A stretch of DNA of 64,000 nt from Vibrio sp. HDW18. Lineage in GTDB: Bacteria; Pseudomonadota; Gammaproteobacteria; Enterobacterales; Vibrionaceae. Both the position numbers and the translations under genes were made by a program. The notes below the pieces were generated by a model. The model was not told the DNA's origin. It saw only the letters and a program-made list of their open reading frames with translations, and did no database searches. The stretch covers positions 62,001 through 126,000 of the forward strand of contig NZ_CP049913.1 in NCBI RefSeq assembly GCF_011306175.1, given 5' to 3'. Within the stretch, counting starts at the first letter, position 1. Every line of letters starts with the position of its first letter. Shown piece after piece: positions 9,310 to 18,086 of the stretch.

Positions 9310-11408
9310 TATGAATGCACCTCTTGCAGTAGCTGCATAATCTCAGCCGATACCGCATCCAAATCCGCATCAATTGCTTCTAATGCTCTTGGTGGTTCAT
9401 ACACATAAAAATGGCGGTTAAATGGGATTTCATAGCCGACAATCCCCACTTCACCATCTTTAGGATCAGTTTTGCTTTCATCAATCCACGCATTCGGCAC
9501 GTGCGGCAGCACTTCACGAGCAAAGTAATCGGCAACGCTTTCAGTTAGTGGCACGTTCTCGTTATCACGTAAGTCTGGGTTGGCTTCAATCTGGCCTTTT
9601 GATTTGCATACTTCCGCTTCGTCATCGTGTTCGCCAAGATGTTTGACGATCAGTTTTAGTTGAACTGCGCTGAGTTTAACGGCTTTTGCTGCGCTTTCTT
9701 GCTGCTCTTGTGCGCTTTCTCGCTCTAGTTTAACTTTGAGTTGTTTGAGGAACTTATCACGCGACAAATATTTCTCTTGTTCAAATGAAGCGAGCGCATC
9801 CAGAATGGCTTGTTGGGTAGTTTCATCCATTTTCTCCCAAGCGTTATCCGCTTGCAGAGCTTCTAGGCGTAGTTCGTCTTTCGGGTAAATTGCTAATTGC
9901 AGCGGGCGCTCAACGGTAATGCGGCGATAGCCAAATTCTTTGTAGTCAAAAATCTTGCTAAAATTGTTTTCGGCAAACTGACCATACGTTTGCACGATTT
10001 TATCAATCGCTTCAGGTGTCAGTTCTTTGCGCTTGCTACCGAGTGATTTACGCATTGCGGCATAGAATACGTTCTCATTCTCTTGTGAAGAGCCGCCTTC
10101 AACTTCACCACCACTGCGACCACGACCGCCTGTTTTGGCACGCTCTTTTGACGCATTGATAAGTTGAACCTTGCCTTTGCGATGAGCAGGCTTATGGCTA
10201 GATAGCACCCACACATAAGTGGCAATACCTGTGTTGTAGAACATATCAGTAGGCAGAGCCACAATCGCTTCAAGTAGGTCATTTTCCAGAATGTAGCGTC
10301 TAATTTCGCTTTCACCGCTACCCGCACCACCCGTAAAGAGTGGCGAGCCATTCAAGATAATACCGATACGTGAACCGCCCTCACTGACAGGGCGCATTTT
10401 GCTGATCAGGTGTAGTAAAAACAGCAATGAACCGTCAGACACGCGTGGTAAACCAGCACCAAATCGACCTTCAAAGCCTTTTTGCGTGTGTTCATCAGTG
10501 ATTTGTTTTTGGATCTTTTTCCAATCCACACCAAACGGTGGGTTTGACAGCATATAGTCAAACTTATCGGTGCGCAGTTGGTCATTCGATAAGGTATTAC
10601 CCAATTTGATGTTATCGACCTTCTGCCCCTTGATCAGCATATCCGCTTTACAGATAGCGTAAGACTCAGGGTTTAGCTCTTGACCAAAGGCAGATAAAGA
10701 GGCTTTTTCATTCAGCTTATGAACATACTCCATACCCGATGATAAAAAGCCGCCTGTACCCGCCGTAGGGTCATAAATCGAGCGCACTAAACCCGAACTG
10801 GTTAGTTCATCTTCATTGGCAAAGAGTAATGAGGTGGTCAGCTCAACAATATCTCTTGGGGTAAAGTGTTCCCCTGCAGTTTCATTACTGCTCTCCGCGA
10901 AGCGTCTGATCAACTCTTCAAACACTAAACCCATACCATAGTTGCTGATGGTATTCGGGTGAAGGTCGGTGGTAGCAAAACGTTTTGCTACCTTGTAAAG
11001 CAGATCGGCCTCTTCCAGTTTGTCGATGGTATTGAAAAAATCGAAATGCTCAAAAATCTCACGCGCATTAGGGCTGAACGATTGAATGTAACTCTCTAGG
11101 TTACTTGCTACGCCTGTTTCACCAAGGTGGTTTAAATCCATTTTTGAGGTGTTGTAAAAGCTTAATTTCGCTGCGTGGGTGAGCAGTTTATCTTGCGCCT
11201 CAATCGGCATGGCTTTGACTGTTTCGTATTTTGCCAGTACCTCTGGCTTGGTGGCTTTTAGCACACACTCTAAGCGTCTTAGCAGTGTGAAAGGGAGAAT
11301 GATACGTCCGTATTGAGATTGCTTGAAATCACCACGAAGAAGGTCAGCCACCGACCATAAAAACGCCGCTACAGAAGAGAAGTTGTTGTTAGTCGTATCT
11401 TGGGACAT
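9309..11408 (-). CDS. hsdM: Type I DNA methyltransferase HsdM
   Basis: 699-residue N6-adenine methyltransferase subunit. It protects host DNA and forms the core of the type I complex. The N-terminal HsdM domain begins [16 protein letters not shown]. The SAM-binding motif DPTAGTGG is at residues 213-220 and the catalytic NPPF motif at 289-292. [12 protein letters not shown] at 179-190 is also typical. The C-terminal part is long and acidic/charged (about residues 480-699). It is the first gene of the island operon and overlaps hsdS by one base. All key residues are present, so methylation would depend mainly on whether HsdS is in frame. Confidence 0.95.
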   Translation of the reverse strand: MSQDTTNNNFSSVAAFLWSVADLLRGDFKQSQYGRIILPFTLLRRLECVLKATKPEVLAKYETVKAMPIEAQDKLLTHAAKLSFYNTSKMDLNHLGETGVASNLESYIQSFSPNAREIFEHFDFFNTIDKLEEADLLYKVAKRFATTDLHPNTISNYGMGLVFEELIRRFAESSNETAGEHFTPRDIVELTTSLLFANEDELTSSGLVRSIYDPTAGTGGFLSSGMEYVHKLNEKASLSAFGQELNPESYAICKADMLIKGQKVDNIKLGNTLSNDQLRTDKFDYMLSNPPFGVDWKKIQKQITDEHTQKGFEGRFGAGLPRVSDGSLLFLLHLISKMRPVSEGGSRIGIILNGSPLFTGGAGSGESEIRRYILENDLLEAIVALPTDMFYNTGIATYVWVLSSHKPAHRKGKVQLINASKERAKTGGRGRSGGEVEGGSSQENENVFYAAMRKSLGSKRKELTPEAIDKIVQTYGQFAENNFSKIFDYKEFGYRRITVERPLQLAIYPKDELRLEALQADNAWEKMDETTQQAILDALASFEQEKYLSRDKFLKQLKVKLERESAQEQQESAAKAVKLSAVQLKLIVKHLGEHDDEAEVCKSKGQIEANPDLRDNENVPLTESVADYFAREVLPHVPNAWIDESKTDPKDGEVGIVGYEIPFNRHFYVYEPPRALEAIDADLDAVSAEIMQLLQEVHS

Positions 11409-11425
11409 AGGGGATCAGCACATTG

Positions 11426-11453
11426 AATATAAAAAAATTGTGCAGATTGTACA
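11426..11453 (-). promoter_or_regulatory. Candidate hsdM promoter
   Basis: Read on the minus strand, TGTACA (11453-11448) and TATATT (11431-11426) are 16 bases apart, and the -10 box ends 17 bases before the hsdM ATG. The short leader and weak -35 make this tentative. Confidence 0.35.
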
Positions 11454-11617
11454 GGATGTTGCAGATCGGGTCAGTAATCTAGTACCGCAAAATCAGGGCT
11501 GTTATTCAAAAATGTGGCGTTAGTAACGTCATAGAAAAAGTGCTGTGCGCGTCCTGGGATAGTGTTTGTAGTGGCTAATGCAAATCATTGGCCAATGCTC
11601 TGCGTAAGCAGTGCTGC

Positions 11618-11692
11618 ATAAAAGCGGCGACCGGTGACACACTGAATCCTGAGCATTTTAAGCGTCATCTGCAGACGCGTTATTTAGGTTAA
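11618..11692 (+). pseudogene. Orphan 3' end of an M32 carboxypeptidase gene
   Basis: Read in frame, this stretch gives KAATGDTLNPEHFKRHLQ followed by TRYLG and a stop. It aligns with the C-terminus of the intact carboxypeptidase gene (KAATGEVLNPEHFKNHLK, then SRYLG). Upstream of 11618 the similarity ends abruptly. The two copies differ at several codons, so this is not a recent simple duplication; it reads as the leftover of an earlier resident allele after the island, with its own carboxypeptidase, was inserted. Confidence 0.85.
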
Positions 11693-11707
11693 AGCACGAT
11701 GCAGATA

Positions 11708-11735
11708 AAAATCCGCCTGTCTAGCAGGCGGATTT
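11708..11735. terminator. Intrinsic terminator for vceB, probably bidirectional
   Basis: The stem ATCCGCCTG/CAGGCGGAT has loop TCTAG. On the minus strand it is followed by TTTTTA and so terminates the vce operon. It also lies just past the orphan carboxypeptidase end, which suggests it once served that gene too. Confidence 0.85.
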
Positions 11736-11759
11736 CACGTAATGCCACAACTAATGACG

Positions 11760-13295
11760 CTAATGTACTGCGGAGGTATCGACCGCTTGTTTGGGCCTTG
11801 GTGCTAGCCAAATTAGGCCTGCGGCGCAGGCAAAAATCAGCGCAATCACCATAAACAATTGATTGGTTGCCACCATCACACTTTGATTTTGCAGCGTCCA
11901 ATCCATCGATGAACGAACCTGATCAATACTCATGCCGCTATTAAGCATAGCTTGCGTCGCAATCCCGACCTTATCGGTTAATCCTGCCAATTCCGCATAG
12001 ACATAACGCGTTTCATGCTCCCACGAGGTATTGATCATCGAGGTGGCAAATGCGCCAGACAAGGTTCGGATAAAGTTCATTAACCCAGCCGCCGATTCCA
12101 TTTCATGGGGTTTCACACTGCCGAGGGCAATCGCGGTCAGCGGTACGAAAAACAGCGGCATACCAATGCCTTGCACAAACATCGGCCAACTGATTTGTGC
12201 AAAAGTCATCTCCACCGTATTAAAACCGCGCATCAAGGTCCAGCCGCCGAGCCACATCACCCCAACAAACACAAACGGTCGCGGATCAAATTTCGACGAC
12301 AAATTAGCGATAACCGGCGCTAAAAATACCGCTAAAATCCCCATGGTGGCCGTGGCATAACCCGAAACCGTGGCGGTGTAGCCCATATAAATTTGCAGCC
12401 ATAACGGTGTCACCACCGAAATACTGAAAAAAGCCCCAAATGCTAGTGACAATGTCACCATACTGATGCTGTAGCCACGATAGCGGAACACTCGCAGATC
12501 AACCACCGGATTGCGCTCGGTTAATTCCCAAATCAAAAAGGCCACAAAACCAATCGCGGCCACCACCGCAAGGGTAATAATGCGCGACGATTCAAACCAA
12601 TCATGATCTTTACCTTCATCCAGCATCAACTGTAGCGCCGCCACCCACACCACTAGCAGAGCCAAGCCCACTTTATCAATTTTTGATGGCAGGGCTTTGG
12701 TTTCAAATTTTTTCAGCAGTTTCCAAGCCAATAACGCAGCGGCAATCGCTAGCGGCATTTTGATGAAAAAGATGTAGGGCCAACTGAATTGATCACACAA
12801 TACACCACCCAAGATCGGCCCCATAATCGGCGCAATCAAGGTAGTCATAGACCAAATGCCAATCGCGGTATGACTTTTGTTTTTGGGGAAGATACGCATC
12901 ATCAAGGTTTGTGAAAGTGGCATTAAAGGCCCACCCGCAAACCCAAGTAACACGCGAAACGTCACCAACATGCCCATGCTATTGGCTAGACCACACAGCA
13001 GAGAAAATACTCCAAATAGTATAAAACAGGTGACAAACACACGAATCGAGCCAAACCGAGAGGCGAGCCAACCGGTCAGTGGCACCGAAATGGCTTCGGC
13101 GACCGCGTAAGAGGTGATCACATAGGTGCCTTGGCTGGTCGAGACGCCTAAACTGCCAGCAATGTTCGAAACCGATACGTTAGCAATCGTGGTATCTAAA
13201 ATGGCCAGAAAGTTGGCCATCGCCAAACACAGGGCACCTAAAAACAGTGCCCAGCCTGATAGCGGTTGGATGTGATGTTCAGAGCGATGACTCAT
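11760..13295 (-). CDS. vceB: Multidrug efflux MFS transporter, EmrB/VceB type
   Basis: 511-residue inner-membrane proton-driven drug exporter of the DHA2 (14-helix) family. The signature LDTTIANVSVSNIAGSLG lies at the end of helix 1 and is followed by the Q-G-T-Y-V-I-T-S-Y motif; WLASRFGSIRVF is motif A between helices 2 and 3. It would work with the adjacent membrane-fusion protein and outer-membrane channel to export hydrophobic drugs, bile salts and detergents across both membranes. It is the last gene of the vceC-vceA-vceB operon, nine bases after vceA. The vce name rests on locus layout and similarity to V. cholerae VceCAB. Confidence 0.92.
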   Translation of the reverse strand: MSHRSEHHIQPLSGWALFLGALCLAMANFLAILDTTIANVSVSNIAGSLGVSTSQGTYVITSYAVAEAISVPLTGWLASRFGSIRVFVTCFILFGVFSLLCGLANSMGMLVTFRVLLGFAGGPLMPLSQTLMMRIFPKNKSHTAIGIWSMTTLIAPIMGPILGGVLCDQFSWPYIFFIKMPLAIAAALLAWKLLKKFETKALPSKIDKVGLALLVVWVAALQLMLDEGKDHDWFESSRIITLAVVAAIGFVAFLIWELTERNPVVDLRVFRYRGYSISMVTLSLAFGAFFSISVVTPLWLQIYMGYTATVSGYATATMGILAVFLAPVIANLSSKFDPRPFVFVGVMWLGGWTLMRGFNTVEMTFAQISWPMFVQGIGMPLFFVPLTAIALGSVKPHEMESAAGLMNFIRTLSGAFATSMINTSWEHETRYVYAELAGLTDKVGIATQAMLNSGMSIDQVRSSMDWTLQNQSVMVATNQLFMVIALIFACAAGLIWLAPRPKQAVDTSAVH

Positions 13296-13304
13296 GGCTT
13301 CACC

Positions 13305-14507
13305 TTAGCCTTGCTCGGATGCTTTTGCCGCACGATACTGAACCAGAGTCTGCGGATCGGTATTGGCAGCGGTATCGACCGTCACCACCATCGAAAGCCC
13401 AACTTGCAGTGGATAGGCTTGCAAATCTTTGGGATCGAGCTCAATACGGATCGGTAAGCGCTGCACTACTTTAATCCAGTTACCCGTCGCATTTTGGGCG
13501 GGGATCATCGAAAATGCGGATCCGGTTCCACCAGAAAAACCAGCGACCACGCCATGATAAGTTACGTTGTCGCCATACAGATCGGCAGTTAAAGTGACCG
13601 GCTGCCCGACTTTTACCTGACGTAGCTCGACCTCTTTGAAATTGGCATCGACATACATCTGATGGGTCGGAACAATCGCCATCAGCGGTGTGCCGACTTG
13701 AACACGGCGTCCCACTTGCACTTGACGTTTGGCAATCACCCCACTCATCGGGGCGCGAATAATCGTGCGTTCAAGGTCGATGCTTGCTTGCTCAAATCTT
13801 GCCTTAGCTAACAACACTTCTGGGTTGCTCTCTAGCGTGCTGTTATCGGTTAAAGCGGCATTAGCTTTTTGTGAACCGATCGCGGAAAGCTTGGTGGCCT
13901 GTGCTTGCGCCATCGCAGCTTGAGCTGCATTAAGATTGGCCTCGGCTTGGGCATAACTGGTTTTGGCATTGGTCAACTCTTCCCCGGAAACCGAGCCAGA
14001 GCGCACCAAATCTTCACGGCGTGACAAATCAATCTTTGCCCGTGCAAAATCGGCTTGGGCCGCGTTTAACTGAGCCTTAACTCGCTGCTGATTGGCTTGC
14101 TGTGCCTCAACCATCGCGCTTAAACCTTCATCGTTAGCCAGATAGCTGCGCACTCGGCGCTGTGCCAAGGCTAAATCCGCCTCCGCTTGACGTAAGGCCA
14201 GTCGCGCATCGCTATCATCCAATTGCACCAGCACATCGCCCTGTTTTACGTATTCGGTGTCTACCACCTTGACTTCGGCAACGATCCCGCTCACCGCCGG
14301 CGTGACTTCCGCAATTTCAGCAGCAGCATAAGCGTTATCGGTTGAAATATAACGCGAGCCGATAAAATGCCAATAAGCGGCATACCCGCCACCGGCAACC
14401 ACAATCGCAGCCGCTAAAGCGAGAAAACCGGTTTTGCGTGATTGTGCCGCACGCTCACCATCAAATTCGGCATTAGTATTATTTGAATTCATAGCAAAGA
14501 AACCCAT
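13305..14507 (-). CDS. vceA: Efflux membrane-fusion protein, EmrA/VceA type
   Basis: 400-residue periplasmic adaptor (HlyD family) anchored by one N-terminal membrane helix (around residues 27-45, LALAAAIVVAGGGYAAYWHF). It links the MFS pump to the outer-membrane channel. The lipoyl-like half motif EVTPAVSGIVAEVKVVDTEY and the partner stretch RTIIRAPMSGVIAKRQVQVG flank a long Ala/Gln-rich coiled-coil hairpin (about residues 115-230). The first ATG at 14507 overlaps the vceC stop by one base (TAATG); a second ATG at 14492 is also possible. It lies between vceC and vceB. Confidence 0.92.
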   Translation of the reverse strand: MGFFAMNSNNTNAEFDGERAAQSRKTGFLALAAAIVVAGGGYAAYWHFIGSRYISTDNAYAAAEIAEVTPAVSGIVAEVKVVDTEYVKQGDVLVQLDDSDARLALRQAEADLALAQRRVRSYLANDEGLSAMVEAQQANQQRVKAQLNAAQADFARAKIDLSRREDLVRSGSVSGEELTNAKTSYAQAEANLNAAQAAMAQAQATKLSAIGSQKANAALTDNSTLESNPEVLLAKARFEQASIDLERTIIRAPMSGVIAKRQVQVGRRVQVGTPLMAIVPTHQMYVDANFKEVELRQVKVGQPVTLTADLYGDNVTYHGVVAGFSGGTGSAFSMIPAQNATGNWIKVVQRLPIRIELDPKDLQAYPLQVGLSMVVTVDTAANTDPQTLVQYRAAKASEQG

Positions 14508-15961
14508 TAAGATTCTGTTGTAGTAAAACCACCGCCCAGCGCATGGATCAGCGCCAGATCAAGGCTAAAAGCCCGTGACTGTAAATTAACCAGTGCGGTT
14601 TGATTATTGAGTAGTGACTCTTCAGCCACCAACACATCAAGATAAGTGGCTAATCCACCTTGGTAACGATTGGTCGCAATACGGTGAGCAAGCTCTGCCT
14701 GATGTACGGCTTGCTCAGTTTTGCTGATCCGTCCCTGTAAGGCTTGGCGACTGGTAAGTACATCCGCCACTTGGTGCAATGCATCAATTAGGGTGGCATT
14801 GTATTGCGCTACCGCTTCTTGATAACGAGCTTGCGCCGCGGTTAACTGCCCTTCTAAACGCCCACCCGTGAACAGTGGTAGATAAATCGCAGGCCCGATC
14901 GCCCCCGCGTCATTACCGCTGTTAAACAAGTTATCAAGGCCAAAGGCTTGAAAACCGATAAACGCCGACAACGTCACATCAGGATAGAATTGTGCAGCCG
15001 CAATACCCACATGCTGGGCCGCCGCCGCGGCACGCCAACGTGCAGCGGTAATATCAGCCCGATGCCCTAACAGGCCAATGCCAGCATCTTGAGGCAAACC
15101 GTAATCCGCATTTAGCGCAATGTGTGGCTCACTAATCGTGAGTGCACGATCAGGCCCCTGCCCAACCAAAGCCGCTAATTGATTCTTTTGCAGTTGGATC
15201 GCTTCATTGATAGCCAGCCATTCAGCTTCAACACTAGCCGCAATCGCTTTAGCTTGACTGACGGAGCCTTGCGTCTCCAAACCATTCCGGTAACGCATCT
15301 CCAGCAGCTCAACGGTTTTGCTACGCACTTCCAGTGCAGCATGCACGGTATGTTGATTAGCATACAGCCGCGCCAATTCCGCATACGCATTGGCAATCGC
15401 GGTGCTGATCATTAACCGAGCAGCCGCATTTTCTGCAGTTGCTGCCGCTAATTCGGAAGTCGCCGCCGTCAGCACAGCACGACTCTTCCCCCAAAAGTCA
15501 AAGTCATATTGAAAATTAAGCGTCAAGGTACCGTAATCATTCCATCCATCCGGTGGATTAGCGGTTTGATAACGCTCACTGACTTTACTTTGAGTCGCCG
15601 ATGCCGCTAGCCCTAAATCGAATGAGCGCGCCGCGCCAGCTTGCTGAGCCAAACCTTGCGCGCGCGTTAATCTCGCCATCGCCATATCCAATGATGGTGA
15701 ATGGAGTAAAGCTTGTTCAATCAATTGATTTAATTGTTGATCTTGATAACGCAGCCACCAATTCGCTGATGGCCAGTCCATAGCAGCTTGATGAGAAAAG
15801 GTGCCGGTGACGCCCAGTTGATTGGTATCGCGGATTGTCGCCAGATCAGGATAATCATCCGCCACCGAGCAGCCGACTAACATCAAGCTACTCAGTAAAG
15901 AAACGGCAAAATAAGGCGCAGTTTTACGCAGTAAACTGGCCGCTTGAACGCTATTTTTCAC
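14507..15961 (-). CDS. vceC: Outer-membrane efflux lipoprotein, NodT/VceC type
   Basis: 484-residue TolC-like outer-membrane channel. The signal peptide ends in a lipobox (SLMLVGC, cysteine about residue 31), so the mature protein is a lipoprotein. Two outer-membrane-factor repeats are visible with the typical long amphipathic helices, for example PSLDMAMARLTRAQGLAQQ and VSQAKAIAASVEAEWLAI. The internal sequence LGHRADITAARWRAAAA is a hallmark of the NodT subfamily. It is the first gene of the vceC-vceA-vceB operon, divergent from vceR, with a palindromic operator in the leader. Confidence 0.93.
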   Translation of the reverse strand: MKNSVQAASLLRKTAPYFAVSLLSSLMLVGCSVADDYPDLATIRDTNQLGVTGTFSHQAAMDWPSANWWLRYQDQQLNQLIEQALLHSPSLDMAMARLTRAQGLAQQAGAARSFDLGLAASATQSKVSERYQTANPPDGWNDYGTLTLNFQYDFDFWGKSRAVLTAATSELAAATAENAAARLMISTAIANAYAELARLYANQHTVHAALEVRSKTVELLEMRYRNGLETQGSVSQAKAIAASVEAEWLAINEAIQLQKNQLAALVGQGPDRALTISEPHIALNADYGLPQDAGIGLLGHRADITAARWRAAAAAQHVGIAAAQFYPDVTLSAFIGFQAFGLDNLFNSGNDAGAIGPAIYLPLFTGGRLEGQLTAAQARYQEAVAQYNATLIDALHQVADVLTSRQALQGRISKTEQAVHQAELAHRIATNRYQGGLATYLDVLVAEESLLNNQTALVNLQSRAFSLDLALIHALGGGFTTTES

Positions 15962-15981
15962 ATTTGAACACCCTATAACTA

Positions 15982-15998
15982 AACCATACAGTACGGTT
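15982..15998. promoter_or_regulatory. Palindromic operator between vceC and vceR
   Basis: AACCATACAGTACGGTT is an imperfect palindrome with AACC/GGTT and TAC/GTA half-sites around a central A. VceR-type TetR repressors bind an imperfect inverted repeat in the vceR-vceC intergenic region. This is the only good palindrome there, and it overlaps the predicted vceC -10 box. Confidence 0.7.
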
Positions 15999-16025
15999 AT
16001 ACCCTTGACAGCAGGACATCGTCAA
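15996..16025 (-). promoter_or_regulatory. Candidate vceC promoter
   Basis: On the minus strand TTGACG (16025-16020) and TATAAC (16001-15996) are separated by 18 bases. The -10 box runs into the palindromic operator, so a repressor bound there would block transcription of vceCAB. Confidence 0.55.
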
Positions 16026-16067
16026 GGGAAACTTATGCCCAATTGCTAATTGAACATAGACATCATC

Positions 16068-16670
16068 ATGCGCGTAAAAAGTGAAGAAAAAAGGCAGGCA
16101 ATTTTAGAAATTGCAAAAGATTCCTTTACACAACAAGGCTTTGAGCAAACTTCCATGTCGCATATTGCCAAGATGCTGGGCGGTTCTAAAGCGACCTTGT
16201 ACAACTATTTCAGCTCGAAAGAGGAGATCTTTGCCGCGGTGATGGAGTCCTCCGCCACCGAGCAAATCGCCCTTTCTTTCCTCTCGCTGGATCAAGATCG
16301 AGAAATTAAAACCGCGCTTTTAGAATTTGGTTACAATTTTTTGAACTCCGTCTTAACCCCAGAAGCGATGGCGATTTATCGGATGGCGATCCACGAAGCG
16401 GAGCGCTCGGAAATCGGCCGCCATTATTATGAAAATGGCCCGAAACGGGGTTGGACACGCTTAAGCCGTTATATTGATGGCCAAATCGCCTCTGGTGCTT
16501 TAAAAGCGTGCGATCCTTGGATTGCTGCGATGCATTTTAAGGCACTGCTTTCTGCGCAATATTTTGAACCTTACGCATTAAAAGCGGTGGCCAAACCAAC
16601 CCCTAGTGAGCTAAAAAGCACCACACAATGTGCCGTAGATGCTTTTTTGTGTTTATACGCCGCCAGTTAA
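16068..16670 (+). CDS. vceR: TetR-family repressor of the vce operon
   Basis: About 200 residues. The N-terminal helix-turn-helix is clear: FTQQGFEQTSMSHIAKMLGG, then SKATLYNYFSSKEEIF, the TetR signature. The C-terminal ligand domain would bind efflux substrates and release the operator. The longest frame starts at a TTG at 16050; the ATG at 16068 (MRVKSEEKRQAI) is the more likely start, though neither has a strong Shine-Dalgarno sequence. It is divergent from vceC across 106 bases containing the palindrome, consistent with control of vceCAB and itself. The VceR name follows from position and family. Confidence 0.9.
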   Translation: MRVKSEEKRQAILEIAKDSFTQQGFEQTSMSHIAKMLGGSKATLYNYFSSKEEIFAAVMESSATEQIALSFLSLDQDREIKTALLEFGYNFLNSVLTPEAMAIYRMAIHEAERSEIGRHYYENGPKRGWTRLSRYIDGQIASGALKACDPWIAAMHFKALLSAQYFEPYALKAVAKPTPSELKSTTQCAVDAFLCLYAAS

Positions 16671-16686
16671 CACTAATTCGGCGTAT

Positions 16687-16714
16687 AAAAAAGCCGGGCA
16701 TGTCCCGGCTTAGT
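16687..16714. terminator. Terminator between vceR and rhlE
   Basis: The stem AAGCCGGG/CCCGGCTT has an A run on its left side, so the T-rich tail is best for the minus strand (rhlE). It also serves as the stop for the convergent vceR. Confidence 0.8.
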
Positions 16715-16737
16715 GTTTTATGGTGTCGCTCGCTTGA

Positions 16738-17928
16738 CTAAACTGGCTCGCGCTTATGTTTCGGCACGTAGTTCAAAATCGAAATCGGCACGGGTTTGCT
16801 GGGTTCAAACCCTTCAACCACGCGGCGCTCAATCAAATGGCCTAAACGGCTTTCAATCATGCACAGGTTTTTGAAGTTGTCTTTTGAAACAAAAGAAATC
16901 GCTTCACCGGTTGCATCAGCGCGTCCGGTACGGCCAATTCGGTGCACATATTCATCGGCAGGGAATGGTAAATCGTAGTTCACCACACGAGAAAGCTGGT
17001 CGATATCAATCCCGCGTGCGGCCACTCCGGTTGCGACCATGTACTTAATTTTGCCTGATTTAAAATCTTCCAATAACTGAGCACGGATCGCTTGGCTACG
17101 CCCGCTATGAAACGCTTCGGCTTGAATACCGCGTTTTTCCAGTTGAGCCGCCAGCTTGGCCGCACCATGTTTGGTTTCGATAAAAATCAACGCTTGATCC
17201 CATTGCTGCTCGGTGATTAAGTGACTGAGCAAGGCTGATTTTTTGTCTTTATCGACCGTGATAAGCCACTGGCTAATATTACTTTTTGATGCTTGATTGG
17301 CAGCGATGGTAATTTCATAGGCATCATGTACCGCGGTTTTCGCCAACTCACGCACTTTACGTGACAGGGTCGCAGAAAACAGCAAAAACTGCACCTCGCG
17401 CGGCAAGCAGTCAATGATTTTATTGATCGCTTCAATAAAGCCCATATCGAGCATACGGTCGGCTTCATCGAGCACTACCATCTCGATCTCTTCGAAATAG
17501 ACCGCACGTTGGCCATACAAATCCATCAAACGGCCTGGGGTCGCAACCAGCACATCCACACCATCCAGCAAACGCTGCTTTTGCGCCTTTTCATCCACCC
17601 CACCAAACACGGCTAAACTGGTTAAACCGGTAGCTTGGCCATATTGCTCCGCTTTCTCCGCCACCTGCATTGCCAGCTCACGAGTTGGCACTAAAATCAG
17701 CGCGCGCACGCGTTTTTTACGCTGCGTTTGCCCTTGGCGCAGTTTTTCCAAGATAGGCAGTACGAAACTCGCGGTTTTACCCGTACCGGTTTGCGCGGCA
17801 GCAATCACATCGCGACCTTGCAAGATCAGCGGGATCGCTTGGGTTTGGATCTGGGTTGGGGTTTGGTAACCCAGTTGCGCTACGGTTTGTACCAGAACGT
17901 CACTTAAACCAAGTTGAGCAAAAGACAT
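16738..17928 (-). CDS. rhlE: DEAD-box ATP-dependent RNA helicase RhlE
   Basis: 396-residue cytoplasmic RNA helicase that unwinds short RNA duplexes in ribosome assembly and RNA decay. Motifs in order: Q motif with TPTQIQTQAIP, Walker A AAQTGTGKTASF, PTRELAMQVAE, LDEADRMLDMGF (DEAD), SATLS, and motif VI HRIGRTGRADATGEAIS. The C-terminal tail is short and basic. The length suits a RhlE-type core protein. A hairpin lies in the leader 23-49 bases before the ATG and may terminate yegD or attenuate rhlE. Confidence 0.9.
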   Translation of the reverse strand: MSFAQLGLSDVLVQTVAQLGYQTPTQIQTQAIPLILQGRDVIAAAQTGTGKTASFVLPILEKLRQGQTQRKKRVRALILVPTRELAMQVAEKAEQYGQATGLTSLAVFGGVDEKAQKQRLLDGVDVLVATPGRLMDLYGQRAVYFEEIEMVVLDEADRMLDMGFIEAINKIIDCLPREVQFLLFSATLSRKVRELAKTAVHDAYEITIAANQASKSNISQWLITVDKDKKSALLSHLITEQQWDQALIFIETKHGAAKLAAQLEKRGIQAEAFHSGRSQAIRAQLLEDFKSGKIKYMVATGVAARGIDIDQLSRVVNYDLPFPADEYVHRIGRTGRADATGEAISFVSKDNFKNLCMIESRLGHLIERRVVEGFEPSKPVPISILNYVPKHKREPV

Positions 17929-17950
17929 AAATAGACTCTAAATCGATAAT

Positions 17951-17977
17951 AAAAGGGCTGAGTTAAAAAGCTCAGCC
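17951..17977 (-). terminator. Hairpin with T tract between yegD and rhlE
   Basis: On the minus strand GGCTGAG pairs with CTCAGCC, followed by CTTTT. It stands about 110 bases after the yegD stop and 23 bases before the rhlE start, so it is either the yegD terminator or a leader attenuator of rhlE. Confidence 0.6.
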
Positions 17978-18086
17978 TAAAAAGTTGCGCTGATTCTAAC
18001 ACCAAGCGCTGACTGACGGGCGGATTTTATTCACAGGAGCTGGCAGCATAACAGCGCTATTTCACGCAAACAGTTAACACAAACCG

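Larger units (their letters stand above)
11409..11759. other. Right border region of the restriction island
   Basis: 351 bases with no intact gene. It holds, from the left, a candidate hsdM promoter (11426-11453), about 160 bases with no recognisable feature, the orphan carboxypeptidase 3' end (11618-11692) and a strong terminator (11708-11735). No integrase, transposase or tRNA is seen at this border. Confidence 0.6.

Noticed and set aside
11409..11620. Search for an integrase, att site or controller-protein gene next to hsdM
   Set aside because: No such gene or clear direct repeat is visible; only a repeated TGCAGAT word, which is weak.
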